Below, piece after piece: positions 19,685-30,559 of a DNA stretch of 64,000 bases (positions are counted from its first letter, which is position 1; the number at the start of each line of letters is the position of its first letter). A program made the position numbers and the translations under genes. Under the pieces are notes generated by a model. The model saw nothing but the letters and a program-made list of their open reading frames with translations. It ran no database searches and was not told the DNA's origin. Source of the DNA: Leptidea sinapis (Eukaryota; Arthropoda; Insecta; Lepidoptera; Pieridae). Location of the stretch: the NCBI RefSeq assembly GCF_905404315.1, contig NC_066311.1, positions 6,386,001 to 6,450,000 of the forward strand, written 5' to 3'.

Positions 19685-19930
19685 TTTTTTTTTATGAAAT
19701 TAAGGGACAGCAAGCAGGACGCTGCGTTGATGGTATTTGATACCCCCTGCCCATTACAATGCAGTGCCGCTCAGGATTTTTGAAAAACACAAAAATTCTG
19801 AGCGGCAATACAATAGCGCTCGTCACCTTGAGACATATGATGTTAAGTCTCATTTGCTCAGTAATTTTACTAGCTATGGCGCCATTTAGACCGAAACACA
19901 AACTGCTTCACGGCAGAAATAGGCGCCCCT
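19685..19930 (-). mobile_element. SINE A, 5'-truncated
   Basis: Poly(T) at 19685-19693, body to the GAAATAGGCGCC block; the first ~60 bp of the family are missing. It is joined to TTTTCCATAAAAAA, which resembles the 3' extremity of a LINE B copy in the opposite orientation. Confidence 0.8.
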
Positions 19931-20009
19931 TTTCCATAAAAAAGTACTATCAAATTATTAGAAAATGTAAAGTTTCCGATTTAGCTATCTAATTAGTTGT
20001 ACAAATGTA

Positions 20010-20409
20010 TTTTTTTTTATGGAATAGGAGGACAAACGAGCGTACGGGTCACCTGGTGTTAAGTGATCACCGCCGCCCACCCTCTCTTGCAACACCAGAG
20101 GAATCACAGGAGCATTGCCCGCCTTTAAGGAAGGTGTACGCGCTTTTCTTGAAAGTACCCATGTCGTATCGTCCCGAAACACCGCACAAGGAAGCTCATT
20201 CCACAGCTTCGTAGTGCGTGGAAGAAAGCTCCTTGAAAACCGCACTGTGGAGGACCGCCACACATCCAGATGGTGGGGATGATATCGTAACTTGTGGCGT
20301 GTCATGCGAAGGTGAAATTCGGCAGCAGGAATCAGGTTGAACAGCTCTTCGGAACACTCCCCGTGATAAATGCGGTAGAAGACACATAATGAAGCGACGT
20401 CTCTACGCA
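20010..20409 (-). pseudogene. LINE B 3' end: reverse transcriptase C-terminus
   Basis: The minus strand carries a 141-codon open frame starting MRRDVASLCVFYRIYHGECS and including SEELFNLIPAAEFH and FLPRTTKLWNELPCAVF. This is the jockey/CR1-like reverse-transcriptase C-terminal domain, lacking the catalytic fingers/palm. Several codons are lost around the PGRYDMG motif. Poly(T) at 20010-20018 marks the 3' tail. ATGTA next to the tail (left) and at 20410 (right) may be a short target duplication. It is the longest intact LINE B tail besides 50098-50679. Confidence 0.8.
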
Positions 20410-20431
20410 TATGTATTATTTTGTATTCTGT

Positions 20432-20756
20432 ATTTTTTTTTATGAAAATAAGGGACGAGACGAGCAGGACGTTCAGCTGATGGGAATTGATACGCTCTAC
20501 CCATTACAAAGCAGTGCCGCTCAAGATTCTTGAAAAACTTTGAAAATTCTTGAAAATTCTGAGCGGCACTCCAATTGCGCTCGTCACATTGAGACATAAG
20601 ATGTTAAGTCTCATTTGCCCAGTAATTTCACTAGCTACAGCGCCCTTCAGACCGAAACACAGTTATGTTTACCCATAACTGTGTTCACGCAAAAATAGGC
20701 GCCGTTGTGGTACCCATAATCTAGCCGGTTTCCTGTGCAAAGGAGCCTCCCACTGG
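20432..20756 (-). mobile_element. SINE A, full length
   Basis: Poly(T) 20432-20441, body, and canonical end CTCCCACTGG. A 12-bp duplication (TTGAAAATTC twice, about 20536-20557) sits inside the loop of the internal hairpin. It lies 22 bp from the LINE B copy at 20010-20409. Confidence 0.85.
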
Positions 20757-21051
20757 TATGTGTATTAATAATGCAACGCTCGTTGTAATTCGACTTTAAT
20801 AAATGGTACAACTTGATAAGTTAGATATAAGCTAATTAATTTAGTTATTTCTTGGCTGTGTTTCGTTGCTTGTTTGCCAAGTTTTATTATTTAGCTCATA
20901 ACGGTTTTCTTACAAAGGCTTTTATAATTAAAAGTAAGCAACACTGTTATCTCACTGGAGACTTATTCTCCTAGTCAAATGACTGGTAGTAATAGTAGTA
21001 AAAACCCTAAAATTAAAACAAACTATCAATTTATACATTTTTTGCGATCCA
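20757..21051. other. Unassigned AT-rich DNA
   Basis: Nothing recognised. Confidence 0.4.
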
Positions 21052-21116
21052 TATGGACCAACGGTTAGTGACCCTGACTTATTAAGCTAGGTGTCACGGG
21101 TTCCCGGTAAGAGTAA
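21052..21116 (+). mobile_element. tRNA-derived SINE S, head fragment
   Basis: CCATATGGACCAACGGTTAGTGACCC, then TTATTAAGCTAGGTGTC and GGGTTCCCGGTAAG match the tRNA-like head of the SINE at 41770 with B-box damage. A 3' scrap (CGGCACCCATAGTACAGGCT) lies at about 21540-21560. Confidence 0.55.
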
Positions 21117-21299
21117 AAAAAAAGACGTGTGGTACTCGGGGACTGCCGCGGTAAAGCTATTGCATAGTATGCTTTATCAACTTATGCAATTATAATTTTT
21201 TAAACGGGAAGTGAGTAAAATTTAACTTTAATAAAAATGCTTGTCATAATAATAAAAATTAAAAAACGTGATAAAAAAAAAAGAAATTAAAAATCAAGA

Positions 21300-21365
21300 C
21301 GCACCCCAGGCTCGAACCTGGGACCTTTTGCACAAAAAAGCATACCTGGTAACTGTTCCACGGCA
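21300..21365 (-). other. tRNA-like sequence (pseudo-tRNA or SINE head)
   Basis: On the minus strand the T arm is perfect: CCCAGGTTCGAGCCTGGG (stem CCCAG/CTGGG with a TTCGAGC loop), a consensus pol III B box. The sequence upstream (GCCGTGGAACAGTTACCAGG) is only a rough A box/D arm. Insufficient for a tRNA call; a decayed tRNA or tRNA-derived SINE is likelier. Confidence 0.45.
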
Positions 21366-22215
21366 AGTGTAATGACCGTGGCGAAATATCTATATACATC
21401 TAGTAAGTAAGTGTTAGGTTACTTTCGTTACGGAATTTCTGGATTCGGTCTCCACGCTCAAGGACCGCGATAGAAGCTATGTAATAGCTTAAAATTATTT
21501 TATTATTAATATGTTTCAAGTGTATTGTAATAAATATATCCGGCACCCATAGTACAGGCTACACGAGGTATAGGTACCTAATGTGGCGTCAGGTAATATG
21601 AGTGAAGTGTGGAAAAATATTTTCATAATAACTCAACATAGAGAATTTTCAAACAATGGATTCAAATTCCGACTGTTTTTTACGATGTTAGGCAAATAAC
21701 ACGTATTCTAATATACCTATGTTAATATAAATATCTATGAATATATTATGTACTTAATATAATAAATTCTTTAATGAATTTCATGAATAGTTTATTGTTT
21801 TGCTGCTAAAAATTCTTTTGACACGGCTCTCTTGATGTCAAGTGGTAAATCTTTTATGTAGGCTCGGTATGTCACTTCTTTTGAGCCGGGTATGCTGAAG
21901 AGCGCCTTCTCTACTCAGGGCGTGTGCCAGTTTATCTACATGAACGGTCAGTTTCTCCAGGTATTTCAGGCTATTTTGAGTTCAGGCAATTTCCTGCTGA
22001 AATGTTTTTAAGGCCGAGGTCGAGTATTGTATTCGAGGTTGGTATATCTGTATTTATTTCTTATACAATTAGGGAATTTATTATAATAATTATTATTATT
22101 TGAATGCAAAGAATTAAGATTAGTATATATATAAAAGTTATAGCAGCTGGAGCCGAATTAGGAGGAACCTGTATTTTGGCTAACAAGGATAATCCCCTCG
22201 AATCACATTAAATAA
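21366..22215. other. Unassigned AT-rich DNA
   Basis: No gene recognised. Confidence 0.4.
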
Positions 22216-22522
22216 TCTATACATATAAATAAAATTGGAATGTCTGTTTGTAACAACAAGTACATGACTATTCATGAATATATATACGATATATACACCA
22301 AAAAACACATTTTAAAATTTTTGTCTGTCTGTTTGTGCCGGCTAATCTCTGAAATGGCTGGTTCGATTTTGACGGGACTTTTATTGGCAGGTAGTTGATG
22401 TAATAAGGAATAACTTAGGCTACGTTTATTTTAGAAAAATAAAGTAATGTTACAATGTCTAAGAAAAGGTCTTACTCTTAAAATAATTTATATGGCAAAA
22501 CAACGTTTGCCGGGTCAGCTAT
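22216..22522 (+). mobile_element. Helitron-like non-autonomous element
   Basis: Begins TCTATACATATAAATAAAAT and ends AACGTTTGCCGGGTCAGCTAT (CTAT in place of CTAG). The 3' hairpin GCAAA/TTTGC is intact. Internal GGCTAATCTCTGAAATGGCTGG is shared with the copies at 28055 and 52865. Confidence 0.65.
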
Positions 22523-22639
22523 TTATAATATAATCATAGACAGCGTAGATATCCGATTGGCAATTTAATTTAACTGTGCCGAATGTGAGGGGCGTATTCA
22601 CGTATTCACTGTTCTGATAATGATAGAATTCTCAAGCAC
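22523..22639. other. Unassigned spacer
   Basis: Nothing recognised. Confidence 0.3.
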
Positions 22640-22920
22640 TCTGAAATCAGAAACTTCCTTGAAGTAACATCACTAGGAGGAAGTGCTCCACAGTGCCGAT
22701 TTCAAAGAACTTTCTTCCACGTATCATCAGACTGTGGAAAGAAATACCCTGCGTCATGTTCTCTGGTCGATATGATATGAGTGCCTTACAAAAAGCGTGT
22801 ACGGTCTAAACCTCTAGCAAAGTCATGTTTCTGGTGATGTTACAGACTAGCTATTGGCGGCTGTGATTACATCAATCAGGCGACCTGAATGCTTGATTCA
22901 AAATGGGGAGGGTGAGGAAG
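22640..22920 (+). pseudogene. Decayed LINE B-like reverse transcriptase tail
   Basis: From 22711 the plus strand reads FLPRIIRLWKEIPCVMFSGR then YDMSALQKACTV-stop, the same FLPR..kLW.e.Pc.mF.grYDM motif as the LINE B copies but with many replacements. The rest is frameshifted. Probably an older relative. Confidence 0.65.
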
Positions 22921-22928
22921 TGCGAAGC

Positions 22929-23196
22929 CCCTTTCCACAGGATGCCGGCTGGATTACCACAACGGCGACTATTTCTGCCGTGAAGCAGTAATGTGTAAGC
23001 ATTATTGATTTTCGATCTGAAGGGCGCCGTAGCTAGTGAAATTACTGGACAATCGAGACGCTGCTGTAGTGCCGATCATTTTTTTTGATTTTTGTCAAGA
23101 ATCCAGAGCGGCACTATATTGTAATAGGAAGGGGCTATCAATTACCATCAGCTGAACGTCCCGCTCTTCTCACCCCTTATTTTCATAAAAAAAAAA
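22929..23196 (+). mobile_element. SINE A
   Basis: TTTCCACAGGATGCCGG at the left, GGGCGCCGTAGCTAGTGAAA in the middle and poly(A) ending at 23196. About 20 bp around GACTTAACATCTTATGTCTC are deleted. Confidence 0.85.
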
Positions 23197-24257
23197 TGAG
23201 AAATCCTTCTTCTCTCGTCCTTTGCAGTTCTTAAAAAATACAGTTTAAAATACGGCTGAAATGTGTGAAGTATATTAGCTGAACAAATAATAGTCGTGTC
23301 TTTTATTTAGGTCAGTAGACAAAAGACGCGCAGAAGATCTCATTGTATCAACTCGCAGCAAATAAAGCAACACACAAAAACGCAGACCCTTCTAATAGGT
23401 ACCATAAATTCCCTTATTAAGCTACCATTGTTTCAGATGTGCCTAGAAATAATATGATCCTATAAATACGAGGTTGTGTATCGGCGAAATATGAAAATAT
23501 TTACTCGGCTTAATGAAATACAAGACTCATACATAAACATTGTGGAGCTTGAGCATTTTTGCTTCGTATTATACTTGATTTTTGTCGCAACAAAAGTCGT
23601 AATATCAAATTTTTCCGCGCCATGCCAGAGGAATTTGGCAACACTACTTTGATTTCTTATGGAGCCTGTTTTGTTGTGGAGATGGCTTATAAATTAAGAA
23701 GATAAGTGTCACTACAGAAGTGTTGTTCATATTTTTAGTTGGGTGGTTTATACTTACATGTAGAAATTATTGCAGTAGGGAAATTGTTACCTACTCTGAT
23801 TCAGATGTTATAAGATAAACATTTTAGCTCTTGTCGGTATATAGTATATCTGGACTGGCGGCGATTTGTGAAAGTGCTTTTGTGCCTGTTTGATATTCGC
23901 CATTTTGGCGCTGTTGGCCATGTAGCGAGAGTCTGCGGTACTAAAACTAGTGATGACAACCAAGTGGGAACATAGATGGTGGGAAACTATTTACAAAAAT
24001 ATTGTGTACTTTATTACGTTGATTCTTGAAGTATAAATAACATGGAAAACGACCGAAATTAATTCAAATTGTAAAAATACTTCACAATATTGTACCTTCC
24101 TTCGCAGCCATTTGTATTATACGTCAAAATTAGTTCTTTGGACGCTCGCTAGGCACAAAAAATTTGCTGTCAAACATGGAACAGCCTGACTAGTGGTATT
24201 TTTTTATTTAGGTATTATTTATACAGGTCAGTGATAACTGTACTAAATATCATTTTA
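23197..24257. other. Unassigned DNA
   Basis: No coding similarity recognised. 23830-24180 is slightly GC-richer, with CCATTTTGGCGC and GCAGCCATTTG phrases. I cannot tell whether this is regulatory DNA or an old repeat. Confidence 0.4.
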
Positions 24258-24615
24258 TCTATATATATAAAAATGAATTGCTGTTCGTTAGTCTCGCTAA
24301 AACTCGAGAACGGCTAGACCGATTTGGCTAATTTTGCTCTTGAATTATTTGTGGAAGTCCAAAAAGGTGAATAAATATGAAAATGTTCGGAATTAAAAAA
24401 AAACAACAATTTTGTTTTTACTTTGATGTGTCCCCCGTCGTTCATTAATCAGATTGAAAGAATAGTTTAAAATGAATAACTAATTAGAATCTTTGTATCT
24501 GTCCAACTTTCTCAGGATTTAAAACAAACGTAATTTTAGCTACCTTTAGTTGATAGATTAACTATAGTTGATGATGATACTATAGTGGCAATACAACGTT
24601 TGCTGGGTCAGCTAG
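24258..24615 (+). mobile_element. Hel-1 element, complete
   Basis: TC start at 24258 preceded by A, CTAG end at 24612-24615 followed by T: both Helitron boundary rules hold. Carries the GTCTCGCTAAAACTCGAGAA block near the start and CAACGTTTGCTGGGTCAG with hairpin GCAA/TTGC near the end. Best-preserved reference copy of Hel-1 in the window. Non-coding. Confidence 0.85.
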
Positions 24616-25247
24616 TATAAGTTAAAAAAAATTATACCTTCAGAACTATTACAATTAATTTACAGTAAAAAGTTTTTGTCTCAGAAAAATCAACCTTTAT
24701 CCATAATATAATGTAAAAATATTTCACGGCCGAAATTGGATCCCGCGACCTCGCGGTGTTTCGGCTTCGAAATCACAATAATTCAACCAGTGGTCCAATG
24801 ACCGTATGCTCATTTAGTTGTAATAGCCGAACTAGTTAGAAGTATAAAACTTTCATACATAATTTTAATGGCTGTCTTACGAATTTTCGATCAGGCCACG
24901 TGTCCTGACGCGAGTTTAACATTTTATACCCATCCCAAGAGAATGCTCAACGCCGCTTAAAGAGTTTTATTATTCATAATATGCGCAACTCAAGTTTGAC
25001 CGTAAACTTAACCAGCCACTAATTTTTGACTTGGAAACGCTAATAAATCTCCGCCGAGCTACAGAAAATAGTTTCAACGGTTCGGAAACTCCAATAAATC
25101 CAAGCTGTAGTTACGTGAACTACTTAAAGAATGCATTTGCATTGAAACGTGACCGCTTGCATAATCGCCATTTTAAATGAGCAATTCGTCCGCAGCCGTA
25201 GTTAATGTGAAGAGGCTCGTCTCTGAGCTGTAACACGAGTCGAGTAA
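24616..25247. other. Unassigned DNA with a tRNA-like scrap
   Basis: 24725-24800 reads CGGCCGAAATTGGATCCCGCGACC, resembling a reversed T-arm/anticodon region of a tRNA-derived repeat but too weak to call. Otherwise nothing recognised. Confidence 0.35.
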
Positions 25248-25695
25248 ATCTTTATCTTTATATATATAATTCTTGTGTGCGTATGTATGTCACTGAACTC
25301 CTCCTAGACGGCTGGACCGATTCTAATGAAACTTTCTGTGTGTATTCAGGTGGATTCGAGAATGGTTTAGATTCACAATTGAACTACCTCCTAAACGGCT
25401 GGACCGATTTTGATGATATTTTTGTGTGTTCCAGTGAATTTGAGATTGGTGTGTGTCTTCAGGTGGATTCGAAAATGGTTTAGATTCACAATTAAACTAC
25501 CTCCTAAACGGCTGGACTGATTTTGATAACTTTTTTGTTTGTTTCAGTGAATTTGAGATTGGTTTAGATTCTCAATTCCGCCCATATAATATAATTCTCC
25601 TGCTCATGTGTATGTTAGTGAACTGCTCCTAACGGCTGGACCGATTTTTCAAATTTAAAACATGTGTACAGGACAACGTCTGTTGGGTCCACTAG
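25248..25695 (+). mobile_element. Helitron-like element with internal tandem duplications
   Basis: Starts in TCTTTATATATATAATTCTTG and ends GTCTGTTGGGTCCACTAG (CTAG at 25692-25695, followed by T); hairpin ACAG/CTGT. The ACGGCTGGACCGATT block occurs four times (about 25304, 25395, 25508 and 25628), showing expansion of a roughly 90-120-bp internal segment. The 68-codon frame across it is not a gene. Confidence 0.7.
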
Positions 25696-25814
25696 TATTA
25701 AATAAAAGCGATTATGTCAGGAATGTGTCACTTTGACAAAATGTATTAGATATTACTATAGAGTAATTACCTTAGATATTTTATACGTCTAGATAGTCTC
25801 TTGCTGTTAGACAA

Positions 25815-26290
25815 CCGATAAAAACAGGCCAGGAATATTAGTTTAGTGTGCGTGACAAGCTACGTCTTACACTCGCGATTTGTGTGGCGCCTATTTCTGC
25901 CGTGAAGCAGTAATGTGTAAGCATTACTGTGTTTCGGTCTGAAGGGCGCCGTAGCTAGTGAAATTACTGGGCAAATGAGACTTAACATCTTATGTCTCAA
26001 GGTGACGAGCGCAATTGTAGTGCCGCTCAGAATTTTGGAGTTTTTCAAGAATCGTGAGCGGCACTGCATTGGAATGGGCAGGGCGTATCAATTACCATCA
26101 GCTGAACGTCCTGCTCGTCTCGTCCCTTATTATCATAAAAAAAAACACTTTGTGTTAGTGTGCGTGAATTGCTCAAAATAGAGGTTAGTTCTTAACTCTA
26201 TTTTATTCGACGTTTTCACAGCTGTCATATCTGTTGTTTATCTAGACGTATAAATGTTCTAAGATCTATTATTAATCTCTAAGTTGACAA
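25815..26290 (+). repeat. Unnamed repeat K, copy 1, split by SINE A
   Basis: 25815-25884 (AAAACAGGCCAGG, TTTAGTGTGCGTGACAAG, ACTCGCGATTTGTG) and 26146-26290 (ACTTTGTGTTAGTGTGCGTG, CGACGTTTTCACAG, CTAGACGTATAAAT) are continuous in the second copy at 45680-45870. The SINE A between them is therefore an insertion. Confidence 0.65.
25885..26145 (+). mobile_element. SINE A, 5'-truncated, inserted in repeat K
   Basis: Starts at GGCGCCTATTTCTGCCGTG (the first ~55 bp of the family are absent) and ends in poly(A) at 26145. 5' truncation plus a poly(A) tail fits LINE-driven retrotransposition. The hairpin GTGCCGCTCAGAATT/AATCGTGAGCGGCAC is at 26018-26063. Confidence 0.85.
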
Positions 26291-26829
26291 AAAAAAATTT
26301 GACCCGTAATTCTTTAGGTTGGGCCACATCAACTAACAAACGTTAAACTACCTTATAAGCAAAAAATGTGTTTCACCATTTGACAATTTTTAGATGACGT
26401 CATAACTTTAACTGTTAACCATAACCGTCTAATGCTACGCCGAAAGCATCTAATAGTTGCCGTAATAAAAAAGCTATTATTCTAAGGTAGTGCGGTATCT
26501 AGTTGGAGCGCAGCGGAGACCAATCCTTAATCTAAGGAACACATTAATATTCTAAATCTACTTATTAGAAATGGAACATCAAAAGTATTTTTTGACATCA
26601 AAATATATTCTAAACTGTCAGAAAACAACTGAACTGCGCGGGTTTCCATCTTGCTACTAACGTCAGTAAAACATTCATTTGTTGAACCCCCAGCCACAGA
26701 TTTATTATACATAGAAAAGCTATTACAAAAATGATAGCTTCCCAGCTGCATGTTGCATATTTACAAATTGCAAGCCCCGTCTGAATCTCTTCAGTATTCA
26801 TGACCTTAATAAATGTTTCTGTATTCTGT
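26291..26829. other. Unassigned AT-rich DNA
   Basis: Two short minus-strand open frames (26527-26801) have no recognised motif. Confidence 0.4.
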
Positions 26830-27340
26830 TTATTATTTATTTATTTTATTTTATTAGGAAAACAAACAGTATTACATGACATAAATAGGTTACAAAAATT
26901 ATACATCTCTTAAACATTTACATTTTTCGCATATAAGCGACTTATAGTCTCTGTTACAAATAATTAACAAAAATACAAAAAAATATCAAAATGTAATACA
27001 ATAAAAATATATACATATAAATACACGAAGACAAATTGAATGGATATTATAGTATTCAGGTATTTAGCAATCAAGTGAACACACACTCATCCAACGCCTC
27101 GTCTTTGTACCTCTTAACGCGTTTGGTGACGTATTGAATATGTCGAAATCTGGCAAGTCTACTTATATCTGATTTATTTAATAACCTTATAAAATATGAA
27201 TGTTGCCTGTAATTAGTACTGCAATGAGGAACATATATAGTACATTTTGTCCTGGTGTAGTTATTGGGCGCTTTGATACCAATTTGTGATGTTAATTTAG
27301 AAGAGTCTATCTTAGATTGAAGTATTCTTATATAAGTCGT
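26830..27340 (-). pseudogene. Non-LTR retrotransposon 3' part: RT C-terminal tail
   Basis: The minus strand from about 27330 to the stop at 27071-27073 reads QSKIDSSKLTSQIGIKAPNN, then IYVPHCSTNYRQHSYFIRLL and LARFRHIQYV. The R...i.vP.csTNY...S.f.R...l.N layout is that of a jockey/CR1-like reverse-transcriptase tail (recalled pattern). The 3' UTR runs to an A/T-rich simple tail at 26830-26862. A similar 3' tail without coding sequence occurs at 34349-34430 and 47881-47965. Confidence 0.65.
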
Positions 27341-27479
27341 ATAAGTCTTATTTGTAATGGAAGGATGTGATGCCTTTTACATCTTATTATATAATCTGCA
27401 TCATATGTATTACACTTATATTGTAAATATCTTAAAAAACTTGTTTTAATTATTATACTATTAATCATTTACAGAAAGA

Positions 27480-27900
27480 ATCTTAAAAGCTAACATAGTC
27501 CCGCAAAACTGTTTGGACAGTTTGTCTGCAGGATCAAGTCTCTTGTAATACATTAATGCTTATTAGAACATTGATTTTATACAAGTGTAATTAACAAATA
27601 TTGATAAAAAATATAATAAAAAAAATCTAATTTTAATTTTAAGGCAGTGTTGACAGTAAATATTTCTTAAGTTTAGTTTTAAATTTTCTTTTACTGGTTT
27701 CTAGTTGGATGTTCTCAGGCAAGCTGTTTAATAGATAAGGTAGGCGTTTTTTCAAAGTCCTATCTCCGTAGTAGTTTTTGATTCTCGGAACCTCGAACTT
27801 ACCAGCGGACATCAACCGAGTATCGTGGTTGTGCATAATTGGGTTATGTTCTTGATTGCCATGATTGTTAATGGCTAATGTTGCGTTACTTAGCACGGCT
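27480..27900 (-). pseudogene. Second non-LTR RT C-terminal fragment
   Basis: The minus-strand frame 27896-27639 reads NPIMHNHDTRLMSAGKFEVP, then YYGDRTLKKRLPYLLNSLPE and KRKFKTKLKKYLLS. The H.HDTR......YG.R.l...p.l.NsLP.......fK..lKkyLLs pattern is the end of a CR1/L2-like reverse transcriptase. Different from the neighbour at 26830-27340, so two insertions of the same orientation lie next to each other. Start and catalytic core are missing. Confidence 0.7.
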
Positions 27901-28054
27901 TATGGCTTGCTTATGATATTTACAAACAGCTGATAGGGTAACCGTGCGGTTAATAACCCGGTTACATTATCACTGGACCTATGTCGATGACGTCACATCG
28001 CTGCTTTGTTACGGTGTGCAAAACAAGCATCACTAGGATATTATTATCTATATC
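27901..28054. other. Unassigned spacer
   Basis: Slightly GC-richer; nothing recognised. Confidence 0.3.
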
Positions 28055-28700
28055 TATACATATAATATATCTGAAGAGTTCAAATTTCTGTACAAAGAAA
28101 TAAGTGATCAAAAGCGATTTCGGGGGATGTAAGAAGAGAAATAGAACAAAACCTGATTTTTTTGGAATTTCTTATTTGTCTGTCTGTTCGTACGGGCTAA
28201 TCTCTGAAACTATTGGACCGATTTAATTGAAATTTGGCATGATGATACTTTACATTCCCGGTCAACATCTTAGATAATTTTCATCCCGGAAAATTGAAGA
28301 TTTCCCGCGGGACAGTTCAAATCCTCTATTTACTTAAATAGCGTAGTACACAACAACGTATGCACATAATTTAATAAAATTTGGCATGTTGATACCTTAA
28401 ATTGTCAACATCTTATACTTATCATCCCGGAAAATTAAAGAGTTCCCGTGGGACGGTTAAAAACCTCTATTTACTTATATATTGTTGTACACAACAATTT
28501 ACGCACATTATTTAATATAATTTGGCATTTTGATAATTATATTGCCGGTAAACATCTTGGATACCTTTGATCCTGGAAAACTATCGAGTGGGAAAAATAA
28601 AATACTATAGTTTCTCATATACCTTAGTACACAACAACTTATGCACCTAACTTAGTAAAATTTGTCAAGTTGATACCTTATATTGCTGGTAAAGCAATGT
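28055..28700 (+). mobile_element. Helitron-like element with ~140-147-bp internal tandem repeats
   Basis: Starts near TCTATACATATAATATATC, continues with CGGGCTAATCTCTGAAAC and ACCGATTTAATTGAAATTTGG, then repeats a unit containing TTGGCAT..TTGATACC, CATCCCGGAAAATT and GTACACAACAAC at about 28234, 28381, 28522 and 28662 (spacings 147, 141 and 140 bp). The right end is diffuse and no CTAG terminus was found. Confidence 0.6.
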
Positions 28701-29165
28701 GTAGATATTATAAAATTTAAAAATCCCATAAAAGCAACAGGTTTCCGCGAGAAATTAAAAGATAATAAAAATATAACCCAGCATATAGTCATTCATATAA
28801 AATCAATTGTGTGTGATGGACATCATTTCCACCTGAGGCAAAAAGTGAGAAGGCCAGACAATTTAGGTCAGAAATATATATAGGTATATCGATACATACT
28901 AAACTTAAACTTACAACCCTGTGAAATTTCAGCCCTACCTTCTGGCTTTCCATAGAAGTATGTGCTTATATTATATATACGAAAATTTGTAAGAATGTAT
29001 GGACGTTTGGATGTATGTTTGTTGCTCTTTCACACGAAATCTACTAAATGGATTTTATTGAAACAATAATATAGCTTACATATCAGAATCATACTAACAT
29101 AACAGATATGTAAAGTAGATAATCTCTGCCTATACTATATTATTTGAGCAAATATTTGAATAGTT
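28701..29165. other. Decayed Helitron-like or unassigned DNA
   Basis: 28975-29080 (TGTATGGACGTTTGGATGTA then CTTTCACACGAAATCTACTA) resembles the 5' parts of short lepidopteran Helitron-like elements. Otherwise nothing recognised. Confidence 0.35.
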
Positions 29166-29363
29166 ATGACGATGACGATAAACAACCGAGTGCGCGATAA
29201 TGTGGTGCGGTCCGATGGCAGGGGTTGGGACGGGCTTGCGGCCGACCGGACGGCTGCAGGTGGAGGGGTTATTAAGTTTAAACGCCTGCAGACTATCAAC
29301 AAATCGCAGGGTCAAACCCTAAAAAAAGCAGGCATACATTTGGGCATGCCATGTTTTTCCTAA
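29166..29363 (+). pseudogene. Helitron (PIF1-type) helicase fragment
   Basis: The end of a 65-codon frame reads FKRLQ-TINKSQGQTLKKAG then IHLGMPCFS. TINKSQGQT is the conserved C-terminal motif of the SF1B/PIF1-like helicase domain of autonomous Helitron Rep-Hel proteins, and GI.L..pCFS should be followed by HGQLYVA.SR; here a stop comes right after CFS. About nine residues normally lie between FKRLQ and TINK and are missing. The preceding ~30 codons do not match the helicase. This is a relic, and the only sign in the window of an enzyme that could have mobilised the many Helitron-like copies. Confidence 0.75.
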
Positions 29364-30559
29364 GGCCAACTCCACGTGACTTGCTCAGACATGAAATCTG
29401 AATGAAAAAATCTGAATGATTAAATCTACATGTTTATGCTGACTGAAATTAATCATTTAACATCATTTAGGAGGACATAGGAATATATTGCAGTAACTAC
29501 CTTTAACTTTTGCATTACTATCAATCATCATATGCATACATCCAACCCTTTTTATCGTTACAAACTATAGCGTTTATAATACCTATTGGTGAAATCATCA
29601 TAAAAAGTCTTAGTACAAATTAACATACATTACACAATATATAGTTGTTCGAACTCTTATATCTGGAGAACGGCTGGACTGATTTTCATGATTTTTAATT
29701 TGTTGGATTTGCCTCCGTCAATTATGTCGATCGGTTTTATTTGTAAATCCGATATCGACATCCCTGTACGCATCATGCGGTAAACCTGCATGAATCAACA
29801 CTAGTAGGGAAAATGTTCTACTTACCCCGGGCCGCGCGCACCATGCACTTTGCCTATATCCAGAGTTACGAATTGGACTTTATGTCAAGTATCTTTGCGA
29901 AGTATCAAGAAATTGAAGTGAGTTAGTTTCTGTACTTCCGTTGAGTGCAGATCTTAAAATATACATTACCTACATATCACATCTTTGTACTCATAAGTGA
30001 AGCCATAATGTTTCGAACTGCTTGCGGTCTCAAGCATGCGGCCTGTCTGTCTATTACGATAATGTTCCTACTCGGTGACCGCTACATAAATATTTGAATG
30101 CAATATTTGTGGCATCGAGCAACCGCAGGAGGGGCTGAACTGCTTGTGTTACTAATATTTCAGATAACCTTGATGTAAAAAAGATCTTATACAAAAATTT
30201 ATAGGAAAATCTTTGCCAAGACCCAAAGAAGTTCAAGATATTATTTAACCGACGTAAAAACCGGATGAGGTTTTTATTAAAGGTTTAAATTTAAGGGTAT
30301 ATCGCGAATTTGGTCCGATATAAATTTAAAGAAAAATCCTACCCTAAGGGTGGAAAAATAGGCTTGATTTGTTGGTTAGTCATAGATTTAAATGCTGAGT
30401 TGTGTCAAGGTTCACTTTCAAAAAATTTTAATTTTTTTTTTTTTTACAAAAAATTAAATCGCCGAAAAATCTGAATAGCAATAATAATGAACCTTTTTTT
30501 AAACCTTACTAACTAAGTTCTTAAAGTATATAAAACTTTACAATCATTACAGTAATAAG
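29364..30559. other. Unassigned DNA
   Basis: 29640-29760 has a weak Helitron-like phrase (GAGAACGGCTGGACTGATTTTC). Poly(T) at 30429-30444. No gene recognised. Confidence 0.4.

Noticed and set aside
23197..24257. Host promoter/CpG-type region
   Set aside because: Only slight GC increase and scattered GCCAT phrases; no core promoter or exon could be supported.
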